A stretch of 12,867 bases of DNA. Source: Paracoccaceae bacterium (GTDB lineage Bacteria; Pseudomonadota; Alphaproteobacteria; Rhodobacterales; Rhodobacteraceae). The notes beneath the pieces were generated by a model. The model was not told where the DNA came from. It worked only from the letters and a program-made list of their open reading frames with translations, and did no database searches. The stretch covers positions 1 through 12,867 of the forward strand of contig WFQA01000114.1 of the NCBI GenBank assembly GCA_015487255.1, given 5' to 3'. The first letter of the stretch is position 1. Each line of letters begins with the position of its first letter. Position numbers and translations under genes: made by a program. Of the stretch, positions 7,457-12,867 are shown one piece after another.

Positions 7457-7684
7457 TTATTGTGACCCCAGCGAGGCAACCAGCGTGCCGCCATTTTGGA
7501 TAAAGGGAATGGCGCGGTTGCGCTCTTCGTCAGTCAAGCCGGCCCAGATGATTTGCTCGTCAGCGGTCAGCATCAGATAATCCGGCGCGATAGCGCTGGT
7601 GGAGCGGTTCGGGTCCAGGGTGACCCCGTTGATGGTGCAGGCACCCAGCGTCAAAACGCCAAGCAAGAGAATAGTGGTTTTCAT
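7457..7684 (-). CDS. Small predicted lipoprotein inside the sdh operon (75 aa)
   Basis: I do not recognise a named family. The N-terminus [16 protein letters not shown] is a lipoprotein signal with lipobox LGAC, so Cys16 would be lipidated and the mature protein about 60 residues. The mature part is short and acidic with [20 protein letters not shown] near the end, probably a helix followed by a turn. The ATG directly follows the TAG of the preceding lipoprotein gene with no gap, and GAGG lies 8 bases upstream inside that gene. The stop is 2 bases before the sdhB ATG. This tight spacing, a lipobox at the right distance and a Rhodobacterales-like codon pattern support a real gene. Location would be the periplasmic face of a membrane. 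Its role is unknown; an effect on complex II assembly is only a guess from position. Confidence 0.82.
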   Translation of the reverse strand: MKTTILLLGVLTLGACTINGVTLDPNRSTSAIAPDYLMLTADEQIIWAGLTDEERNRAIPFIQNGGTLVASLGSQ

Positions 7685-7963
7685 CTACATTTCCTCGACA
7701 ATTTGGCCATTGGCGGCCAGTTCATTCATGCAGCTTTCAAAAGTCTGCGCGCGGGGTTTCGGGGTCAGGTTGATGCCGATCCCGAGACCCAAAGACGGCC
7801 CGGTTTGCGAATTCAGGCCAAGGTTGGCCTCGCCGGACAAAACCTGCGCCGCCTCATCCGCCTGCGCCTGGCACATGGCCACGGCATCAGCCCGGCTCAT
7901 CACTTCATAGGTTGGTGTGCAGGCGGCAACAAAAACCGCAAAAACCGGTAATATACGTTTCAT
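7685..7963 (-). CDS. Small predicted lipoprotein inside the sdh operon (92 aa)
   Basis: No family is recognised. MKRILPVFAVFVAAC is a lipoprotein signal with lipobox VAAC, giving lipidated Cys15 and a mature protein of about 78 residues. Two further cysteines, Cys31 (AMCQAQADEA) and Cys78 (FESCMNEL), flank a central glycine-rich stretch GPSLGLGIGINL (55-66); in the periplasm they could form a disulfide closing a helical hairpin. The ribosome site AAAGGGAG lies 6 bases before the ATG, in the 15-base gap after sdhA, so it is well expressed in principle. It abuts the next lipoprotein gene. Both follow sdhA and precede sdhB, where the canonical operon has nothing. The function cannot be told from sequence. 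Confidence 0.82.
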   Translation of the reverse strand: MKRILPVFAVFVAACTPTYEVMSRADAVAMCQAQADEAAQVLSGEANLGLNSQTGPSLGLGIGINLTPKPRAQTFESCMNELAANGQIVEEM

Positions 7964-7978
7964 AATATGCTCCCTTTG

Positions 7979-9787
7979 CTAATACACCCGTTTCTTGGGC
8001 GCCAGCCGCTTCGCCTCGATCCCACCCTCGTTTTCGGGGGTGAGCGGCTCCACATGCACATCACGATAACTCAATTTCACCTTCCAGTCATCCCCAACGG
8101 TGGCCAGCGAGTGTTTGCGCCAGTTTTTATCGTCCCGGTCGGGAAAATCCTCACGGGCATGGGCACCGCGGCTTTCCGTGCGGGCCTCGGCCGAAACAAT
8201 GGTGGTCAGGGCGTTGGGCATCAGGTTGGCCAGCTCAAGGCTCTCCATCAGATCGGAGTTCCAGATCATCGAGCGGTCGGTGACGTTTAGATCGGCCATT
8301 TCACCGGCAATGACATCCATATTTTCGCAGCCCTCTTTCAGCGATTCCGAGGTGCGGAACACCGCTGCGTCATTCTGCATGGCTTTTTGCATTTTCAGGC
8401 GCAGATCAGCGGTGGGGGTGGCACCGCGCGCATGGCGCATGGTGTCAAACCGCTCGATCGCCGCCTCAAGTGAAGCCGGGTCGAATTCCTGATTCTTGGA
8501 CACCCGGTCAATCACCTCACCCGCCTTGATCGCCGCTGCGCGGCCAAACACCACCAGATCGATCAGCGAGTTCGAGCCAAGCCGGTTCGCCCCGTGCACA
8601 CTGGCACAACCCGCCTCACCCACCGCCATCAGGCCGGGCTGGATGGCGTCGTGGTCATCCGCTGTCGGGTTCAGCACCTCGCCCCAATAATTGGTGGGAA
8701 TGCCGCCCATGTTGTAATGCACCGTCGGCAGCACCGGAATCGGATCTTTGGTCACATCAACCCCGGCAAATATCTTGGCGCTTTCCGAAATGCCGGGCAG
8801 GCGCTCGGCCAAAGCCTCGGGCGGCAGGTGGTCCAGGTGCAGGAAAACATGGTCCTTGTTTGGCCCAACCCCGCGCCCTTCGCGGATCTCGATAGTGGAA
8901 CAGCGTGAAACCACATCACGGCTGGCGAGGTCTTTATAGGTGGGGGCATAGCGCTCCATATAGCGCTCGCCCTCGGAGTTGGTCAGATAGCCGCCCTCAC
9001 CGCGCGCACCTTCGGTGATCAGCATGCCGGCACCATAAATGCCAGTGGGGTGGAATTGGACAAACTCCATATCCTGCAAAGGCAGGCCCTGGCGCGCCAC
9101 CATGCCGCCGCCATCACCGGTGCAGGTATGGGCCGAGGTGCAGCTGAAATAGGCCCGGCCATAACCGCCGGTGGCCAGCACCGTCATCTTGGCATTAAAG
9201 CGGTGCAGGGTGCCGTCATCGAGCTTCCAGGCCAGAATGCCCTGAATCGCGCCATCTTTGCCGCGCAACAGGTCAATGGCGAAATATTCGATGTAAAACT
9301 CGGCATTATGCTTGAGCGATTGCCCGTAAAGCGTGTGCAGCATGGCATGGCCGGTGCGGTCAGCCGCGGCGCAGGTGCGCTGCACTGCCGGGCCTTCGCC
9401 GTATTCGGTGGTGTGGCCGCCAAACGGGCGCTGATAAATCTTGCCTTCCTCAGTGCGGGAAAACGGCACGCCGTAATGCTCCAGCTCGTAAACCGCCTCG
9501 GGGGCGTGGCGCACGAGGTATTCCTGCGCGTCCATATCACCGAGCCAGTCAGAGCCTTTGACCGTGTCATACATATGCCACTTCCAGTTATCCGGCCCCA
9601 TATTGGCAAGGCTGGCGGCAATGCCACCCTGCGCTGCCACGGTGTGGGAGCGGGTTGGGAAAACCTTGGTCACACAGGCGGTTTTCAGCCCCTGCTCGGC
9701 CATGCCCAATGTGGCGCGCAAGCCCGCCCCGCCAGCGCCGACAACAACCACATCATATTCGTGGTCGGTAAATTCATATGCAGCCAT
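7979..9787 (-). CDS. sdhA: Succinate dehydrogenase flavoprotein subunit (SdhA)
   Basis: This 602-residue subunit oxidises succinate to fumarate on covalently bound FAD at the cytoplasmic face of complex II. Seen: dinucleotide-binding GAGGAG (17-22), the FAD-attachment His48 in [15 protein letters not shown] with His246, GARGEGG with Arg262, the proton-transfer Arg290 in LASRDVVSR, His357 in HYNMGGIPT and Arg402 in NRLGSNSL; these correspond to the E. coli active-site set (H45, H242, R286, H354, R399). The C-terminal domain with [17 protein letters not shown] is present, so the protein is complete. AAGGAG lies 5 bases before the ATG. It follows sdhD by 15 bases. Presence of sdhC/D with the mitochondrial-type length and ending argues for succinate dehydrogenase, not fumarate reductase or aspartate oxidase. 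Confidence 0.98.
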   Translation of the reverse strand: MAAYEFTDHEYDVVVVGAGGAGLRATLGMAEQGLKTACVTKVFPTRSHTVAAQGGIAASLANMGPDNWKWHMYDTVKGSDWLGDMDAQEYLVRHAPEAVYELEHYGVPFSRTEEGKIYQRPFGGHTTEYGEGPAVQRTCAAADRTGHAMLHTLYGQSLKHNAEFYIEYFAIDLLRGKDGAIQGILAWKLDDGTLHRFNAKMTVLATGGYGRAYFSCTSAHTCTGDGGGMVARQGLPLQDMEFVQFHPTGIYGAGMLITEGARGEGGYLTNSEGERYMERYAPTYKDLASRDVVSRCSTIEIREGRGVGPNKDHVFLHLDHLPPEALAERLPGISESAKIFAGVDVTKDPIPVLPTVHYNMGGIPTNYWGEVLNPTADDHDAIQPGLMAVGEAGCASVHGANRLGSNSLIDLVVFGRAAAIKAGEVIDRVSKNQEFDPASLEAAIERFDTMRHARGATPTADLRLKMQKAMQNDAAVFRTSESLKEGCENMDVIAGEMADLNVTDRSMIWNSDLMESLELANLMPNALTTIVSAEARTESRGAHAREDFPDRDDKNWRKHSLATVGDDWKVKLSYRDVHVEPLTPENEGGIEAKRLAPKKRVY

Positions 9788-9802
9788 GATAACTCCTTGC
9801 CT

Positions 9803-10183
9803 TCAACCGCCAAAGGCGATTTTGGCGACTGAAAAAACCCCGATGACCCCGATCAGCGTGGTCAACATCGTATTGGTGAGCAAAGCGAAGGTCAGCATCG
9901 CCTTGCCAGGCACGTAATCCATGATCACCTCCTGCAACCCGTGGCGCAGATGCGCCAGAATGGTGATGAAAAACAGGATCGCGACAATGGCATTGAACGG
10001 GTTTTGGTAAATCGCCCGCACCGCGTCATAATCCGCCCCCAGCCCCCGGGCCAGCGGAAAGACAAACAGCGGCACCAGCACCAGCAACGCCACCGCGCTG
10101 ATGCGCATCTGCCACCAATCTGTGGTGCCGTCTTTGGCGGAGCCAAGCCCCTCGACCCGTTGCCGGTCAGTTCGATAACCCAT
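9803..10183 (-). CDS. sdhD: Succinate dehydrogenase membrane anchor subunit (SdhD)
   Basis: This 126-residue hydrophobic subunit anchors complex II with SdhC and shares in binding haem b and quinone. Three membrane segments are visible (about 29-48, 63-80, 96-120). His78 in AHLRHGLQEVIMDY would be the haem ligand, equivalent to E. coli SdhD His71, and Asp89-Tyr90 correspond to its quinone-site Asp82-Tyr83. The start at 10183 is chosen because it gives MGYRTDRQRVEG, fits family length, and overlaps the sdhC stop as TGATG; a longer frame to 10264 exists only inside sdhC. The ribosome site GGGGGG lies in the sdhC end. The one-base overlap implies coupled translation of the two anchors. Confidence 0.94.
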   Translation of the reverse strand: MGYRTDRQRVEGLGSAKDGTTDWWQMRISAVALLVLVPLFVFPLARGLGADYDAVRAIYQNPFNAIVAILFFITILAHLRHGLQEVIMDYVPGKAMLTFALLTNTMLTTLIGVIGVFSVAKIAFGG

Positions 10184-10578
10184 CAGAACACCCCCCGTGC
10201 CAGGAGCAACACAGCCACCGGCAGCAGCACCGAGCCGGCCAAAACCATCAGCCCCGAGCGCCATGCGGTTTCCAGCTCAAAACCTTTGCCCGCATCCCAG
10301 AACAAATGCCGGATACCATTGCAGAGGTGGAAGGAAAGCGCCCAAAGCGAGGCGATCAGGATCAGCCCGCCGATAACCGAAGTCAGCATTGCGTTGGCAA
10401 ACTCGAAATATTCCTCGCCGACCGCCAAGGCGAGAAACCACCATGTGATCAGCACAAGGCTCAGCGCCAGGCCGACACCGGTTATCCGGTGGGTGATCGA
10501 CAAGATCATCGTGTAAAGCGGGCGATAAATGGAAAGATGGGGCGAAAGCGGGCGGTTGCCCCGGTTCACATCTGCCAT
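10183..10578 (-). CDS. sdhC: Succinate dehydrogenase cytochrome b556 subunit (SdhC)
   Basis: This 131-residue membrane subunit binds haem b and quinone together with SdhD. The family N-terminal motif RPLSPHLSIYR (9-19) is present. Ser27 and Arg31 in SITHRITG match the E. coli quinone-site residues of the same numbers, and His84 in FHLCNGIRHLFWDAG is the haem ligand. Three membrane segments lie at about 32-52, 64-86 and 108-128. A ribosome site GGAG precedes the ATG by 6 bases. It is the first gene of sdhCDA-lipoproteins-sdhB. About 98 bases of leader separate it from the proposed transcription start, and the leader contains a small UUGCC-CGAAA-GGCAA hairpin (complement of 10643-10657). Confidence 0.96.
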   Translation of the reverse strand: MADVNRGNRPLSPHLSIYRPLYTMILSITHRITGVGLALSLVLITWWFLALAVGEEYFEFANAMLTSVIGGLILIASLWALSFHLCNGIRHLFWDAGKGFELETAWRSGLMVLAGSVLLPVAVLLLARGVF

Positions 10579-10682
10579 GTTGTTCTCCTGAATATCGGCT
10601 CAAGCCTGGCCTGAGTCCATTTTTCCACAGAGTTACGCAGTTTTGCCTTTCGGGCAAGTTAATTCGCGCGGCGGTATTCCAG

Positions 10683-10711
10683 AGTATTCTGATTGTGATG
10701 GATTTTGCCAA
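10683..10711 (-). promoter_or_regulatory. Proposed sigma-70 promoter of the sdh operon
   Basis: On the minus strand TTGGCA (complement of 10706-10711) and AATACT (complement of 10683-10688) are 17 bases apart, matching the sigma-70 consensus at five and four of six positions. Transcription would begin near 10676, about 98 bases before sdhC. The -35 box lies inside the proximal arm of a large inverted repeat, which suggests regulated access. Confidence 0.5.
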
Positions 10712-10752
10712 ATGTGATCACATAAAAAAATTAAGTGATCACATTTTGGCAA
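10705..10752. promoter_or_regulatory. Large inverted repeat of two TGATCA-centred palindromes upstream of sdhC
   Basis: The arm TTGCCAAATGTGATCAC (10705-10721) is matched by GTGATCACATTTTGGCAA (10735-10752), its reverse complement but for one extra base, across an AT-only 13-base spacer (10722-10734). Each arm holds its own palindrome: TGTGATCACA (10713-10722) and GTGATCAC (10735-10742), with centres 21 bases apart, or two helical turns on one DNA face. Relative to the proposed start at about 10676 the centres fall near -41.5 and -62.5, the positions activators of the CRP/FNR type use. The site is not a standard CRP (TGTGA-N6-TCACA) or FNR (TTGAT-N4-ATCAA) sequence, so the regulator is unknown. 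Confidence 0.55.
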
Positions 10753-11010
10753 GCCCCTGCCGAGCGCAAGCTCGGCCAAGCCCAACGGGAGGGGGCTTGT
10801 TGCGCAGCAACACGACGCCGACGGGCGGGAGAGCACCCTTTCCATTGGGCGAAACGGTTGGGTTTGGAGCGACACTCCCGCTGCACCTAACGCGTAGCTT
10901 GCCTTTTCCTCTGCGGGGGGCAAGCCCCCACTCGGAAAAGGCACGGTTTTCAACAAGTTGAAAACACGGGTTGCCGCCGGCGGTGGCCTCGCTGGCGCTC
11001 GGTGGATCAA
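10745..11010. repeat. Palindrome-dense intergenic block between mch and sdhC
   Basis: I see no believable gene here. Successive inverted repeats fill the block: CAAGCCCCT (10750-10758) with AGGGGGCTTG (10790-10799), enclosing CCGAGC-GCAA-GCTCGG (10760-10775); TGTTGC-GCA-GCAACA (10798-10812); GCCTTTTCC (10901-10909) with GGAAAAGGC (10934-10942), enclosing GGGGGC-AA-GCCCCC (10916-10929); and a perfect GTTTTCAAC-AA-GTTGAAAAC (10946-10965). GGCCTCGCTGGCGCTCGG (10985-11002) resembles a motif in the block after thiQ. Any of the stems could end mch transcription, but none has a clear T tract. It resembles a composite of Rhodobacterales intergenic palindromes. Confidence 0.55.
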
Positions 11011-11025
11011 GCGGGCAGGTTTGGG

Positions 11026-12051
11026 TCAGACCGGCATGAGTGCCCAGTAATCCAGGTCAAGTAGCAGATGGGATGGGTATTTACCCTCAACCTTTTCCAG
11101 GCTTTGCCCACCCTTGCTCTTATAAGCCAGCAGCCGCAGCCGGATCGCGCCGATCCCGTTGATCTCGGCCTTGTCGAGAACGATTGAGCGCGCCCGCAAT
11201 GTATCGCCGGCAAAGCAGGGGTTGGTGTGGCTTCCCGCATTGATCGCCACGATCATCTGCGCATTTGCCAGGCCGTTGAAGCTCAGCGCGCGGGCCAGCG
11301 AGATCACATGGCCGCCATAGATCAGCCGTTTGCCATCGGGGCGTTGGCTGGTGTCAAAATGCACCTTGGCGGTGTTTTGCCATAGCCGGGTGGCGAGCAT
11401 GTGTTCGGCTTCTTCAATCGTTACGCCGTCAACATGGTCGATTACTTCATCAACCTCGTAATCCCCCAGCCGGTGTTTTTCTCCCGCCTGCACAAAATCA
11501 TAACGGCTGAAATCCAGCCCTTCGGTGATCGGCAGCTCTGCCGGTTTCAGCGCCGGTTTCAGCATCGGCACCTGCGTTTCGGGGGCAGCCGCACCCTCGT
11601 TGCGCTTTTTCACCATCACCCAGCGCACATAATCCAGCACTGCCTCGCCGTGCTGGTTCATGCCGGTCGAGCGCAGCCAGACAACCCCGCTCTTGCCACT
11701 GGAATTCTGCTTCAGCCCGATCACTTCCGAGCCGGTGGTCAATGTATCTCCGGCATAGACCGGCTTTAAAAACCGGCACTCGGCATAGCCCAGATTGGCC
11801 ACCGCGTTCAGCGAAATATCCGGCACGGTTTTGCCAAAGACGATGTGAAACGCCGCCAAATCCTCGATCGGGCTTTCTTTCAGCCCGCAATTACGTGCAA
11901 ATTCATCCGATGAGTAAAGCGCAAAGCGGGTTGGATAGAGCGCGGTATATAATGCCCGCTCGCCGCCCGAGATCGTGCGCGGGGTGGCATGCTCAAAAAC
12001 CTGCCCGAGCCGGTAATCCTCAAAGAAAAAGCCAGCCCGGGTCTTGCTCAT
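11026..12051 (-). CDS. mch: Mesaconyl-CoA hydratase (beta-methylmalyl-CoA dehydratase), MaoC family
   Basis: This 341-residue double hot-dog enzyme interconverts beta-methylmalyl-CoA and mesaconyl-C1-CoA in the ethylmalonyl-CoA pathway, which assimilates acetyl-CoA in bacteria lacking isocitrate lyase. The N-terminus MSKTRAGFFFEDYRLGQ and the blocks FHIVFGKTVPDISLNAVANL (68-87), HVDGVTIEEAEHM (206-218) and YGGHVISLARALSFNGLAN (245-263) agree closely with my memory of Rhodobacter sphaeroides Mch, of similar length. The two halves repeat a motif: YAGDTLTTGSEVIGL (99-113) and FAGDTLRARSIVL (280-292), as expected from a fused pair of hot-dog domains. Its ATG overlaps the DUF1737 stop by four bases (ATGA). 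It is the last gene of its operon, about 450 bases before sdhC on the same strand. Confidence 0.92.
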   Translation of the reverse strand: MSKTRAGFFFEDYRLGQVFEHATPRTISGGERALYTALYPTRFALYSSDEFARNCGLKESPIEDLAAFHIVFGKTVPDISLNAVANLGYAECRFLKPVYAGDTLTTGSEVIGLKQNSSGKSGVVWLRSTGMNQHGEAVLDYVRWVMVKKRNEGAAAPETQVPMLKPALKPAELPITEGLDFSRYDFVQAGEKHRLGDYEVDEVIDHVDGVTIEEAEHMLATRLWQNTAKVHFDTSQRPDGKRLIYGGHVISLARALSFNGLANAQMIVAINAGSHTNPCFAGDTLRARSIVLDKAEINGIGAIRLRLLAYKSKGGQSLEKVEGKYPSHLLLDLDYWALMPV

Positions 12052-12251
12052 ATCTGCCCCAGTTTCATTTCGGATGTGTATTCGCCCGCGTATTCCTTCA
12101 CCACCGCCTGCGCACAGCGCACCACGCCGCGGGCCGAATCGAAGGTCATCACCGGGTCACCCTGCAAGGACCAGCCCTTGGCCAGCGCCTCGCTCACCTT
12201 GTGGCAAAAGGCCGATGTGTCATCCTCGGTCAGCAATCTGTATGCCAGCAT
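12048..12251 (-). CDS. DUF1737 family protein (67 aa)
   Basis: This small cytoplasmic protein has the pattern I associate with DUF1737: YRLLTEDDTSAFCHKVSEAL, then GWSLQGDP, TFD and CAQAVVKEY. No function is established. Two cysteines (Cys16, Cys46) are present. I chose ATG 12251 because GGAGG lies 5 bases upstream in the end of the previous gene; a TTG at 12263 in the same frame would overlap that gene and lacks such a site. Its stop overlaps the mch start (ATGA), so production of mch is likely coupled to it. The conserved core spans nearly the whole protein, so it is complete. Confidence 0.85.
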   Translation of the reverse strand: MLAYRLLTEDDTSAFCHKVSEALAKGWSLQGDPVMTFDSARGVVRCAQAVVKEYAGEYTSEMKLGQI

Positions 12252-12252
12252 C

Positions 12253-12816
12253 TTATCCTCCAAACGGCGCCGGGCCGATCCATGTATGCACGGCCACGAT
12301 CACCACAAACACCACCGCCGAGATCACCAGCCACTTGATATCCCCCGAGATCGGCCCCGGCGCCGGGCGCACCCATGCACCCTGGGCTTTGTTGATCAGC
12401 ACCATTTCAGCCAATGCCCAGATCCCCAGCCCGCCAAACAGCACCACCGAGGCCACATCACCATTGACCAGCAAATGCGCAAAAGCCCAGATCACCACGC
12501 CCCAGAGCATCGGATGGCGCAGCACGCTGCGCATCTTCCCCCTGGATTTGCCCATGCCGATCAGGGCCACAGCAAAGATCATCAGCAACGAGTTCAGGTA
12601 TTTCCCCCAAAACGGCGGGTCAAAGGCCGGCTCCATCGGGGCGGCGCGATAGCCGTTCACGATCATCACGGTGGCGATCAGCAATACCACCCCCATAACG
12701 GCCTTGCCGCCGATTTTACCCAGTTTTTCATCCATACCCGCGCGCATTTGCGGCGCGAGGCTCTTGAAAAAGTGGCCCGCACTCCACAGCACCAGCCCGG
12801 CAATAAGTAAGTTCAT
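12253..12816 (-). CDS. NnrU family membrane protein
   Basis: This 187-residue protein has about five membrane segments (near 1-18, 37-54, 72-88, 104-140, 161-180). The motifs GHFFKS (14-19) and RHPMLWGVVIWAFAHLLVNGD (100-120) are typical of NnrU, a family named from a denitrification cluster and related to the plant haem protein zeta-carotene isomerase (Z-ISO). His15, His101 and His114 are the likely conserved histidines, and by analogy with Z-ISO some could bind haem b; this is not shown here. No denitrification or carotenoid gene is in the window. The ATG at 12816 has AGGGG 8 bases upstream and overlaps the stop of the preceding gene (ATGA). The stop is one base before the DUF1737 start, so the operon is continuous. 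Confidence 0.87.
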   Translation of the reverse strand: MNLLIAGLVLWSAGHFFKSLAPQMRAGMDEKLGKIGGKAVMGVVLLIATVMIVNGYRAAPMEPAFDPPFWGKYLNSLLMIFAVALIGMGKSRGKMRSVLRHPMLWGVVIWAFAHLLVNGDVASVVLFGGLGIWALAEMVLINKAQGAWVRPAPGPISGDIKWLVISAVVFVVIVAVHTWIGPAPFGG

Positions 12817-12866
12817 GATCTTTCCCCTTTGTTCATTTTGGCGATCATATCTGCCTTGGTCAGCAA
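12813..12866 (-). CDS. 3' end of a gene, probably malyl-CoA lyase (mcl1)
   Basis: Only the last 17 codons lie in the window: LLTKADMIAKMNKGERS, then TGA overlapping the NnrU start as ATGA. The fragment is too short to identify by itself. The guess of L-malyl-CoA/beta-methylmalyl-CoA lyase rests on context, because in Rhodobacter sphaeroides I recall mcl1 and mch separated by two small genes, and on a loose likeness to Mcl1 C-termini ending in an AEMI motif. Confidence 0.5.
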   Translation of the reverse strand: MLTKADMIAKMNKGERS

Positions 12867-12867
12867 A

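Noticed and set aside
10713..10743. CRP or FNR binding site upstream of sdhC
   Set aside because: The palindromes lack the six- or four-base centre of TGTGA-N6-TCACA or TTGAT-N4-ATCAA, so the regulator is left unnamed.
10633..11010. A 125-residue open frame on the minus strand upstream of sdhC, and an 88-residue one on plus (10695-10961)
   Set aside because: Both run through the palindromes and the proposed sdh promoter, have low-complexity Pro/Ser/Arg-rich composition, no ribosome site and no domain I know. They are best explained by GC-rich intergenic repeats.
10745..11010. CRISPR array or insertion-sequence remnant
   Set aside because: The repeats differ in sequence and spacing, there are no uniform spacers, and no transposase fragment or target-site duplication is visible.
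1..12867. A mobile, defence or horizontally acquired island
   Set aside because: All recognised genes are core respiratory, metabolic or transport genes in a plausible conserved order, with no integrase, toxin, phage gene or tRNA attachment site.

Overview
The window reads as core chromosome of an aerobic alphaproteobacterium of the Rhodobacterales (Roseobacter/Rhodobacter group). The cytochrome bc1 subunits match the Rhodobacter type, with cytochrome b haem histidines at the Rhodobacter positions 97/111/198/212. A mesaconyl-CoA hydratase of the ethylmalonyl-CoA pathway lies next to the succinate dehydrogenase genes, and the short lipoproteins and GC-rich intergenic palindromes also fit this group. 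I see no tRNA or rRNA gene, CRISPR array, phage gene or insertion sequence.

Layout. (1) 2-1352, plus: the 3' part of thiP and all of thiQ, the end of a thiamine ABC-importer operon. (2) 1353-1622: a convergent intergenic region with a strong hairpin after thiQ, a palindrome-rich block and a rho-independent terminator for the opposing operon. (3) 4328-1623, minus: petA-petB-petC, the complete cytochrome bc1 complex; petA starts with TTG. (4) 4464-4922, plus: a TrmL-type tRNA wobble methyltransferase, divergent from petA. (5) 5050-6525, plus: a GabD-like succinate-semialdehyde dehydrogenase. (6) 10578-6678, minus: sdhC-sdhD-sdhA, two small lipoprotein genes, then sdhB. (7) 10579-11025: the sdh promoter region, with a large inverted repeat built of two TGATCA-centred palindromes two helical turns apart, followed by a palindrome-dense block. 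(8) 12866-11026, minus: the end of a gene that is probably mcl1, then an NnrU-family membrane protein, a DUF1737 protein and mch, all overlapping or nearly touching.

How it fits together. Most of the window concerns making and oxidising succinate and passing the electrons on. Mch and the presumed Mcl1 belong to the ethylmalonyl-CoA pathway, whose propionyl-CoA product returns to the cycle through succinyl-CoA. GabD would form succinate directly. SdhCDAB oxidises succinate to fumarate and reduces quinone, and PetABC oxidises quinol and reduces cytochrome c. From memory, Rhodobacter sphaeroides has mcl1 and mch separated by two genes with sdh following, so this order is probably conserved synteny.

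There is no plainly new defence or mobile system here. The most interesting unexplained items are the two lipoproteins inside the sdh operon, the paired palindromes on the sdh promoter, the NnrU/DUF1737 pair locked into the mch operon, and two intergenic blocks whose palindromes share a GCAAGC core.
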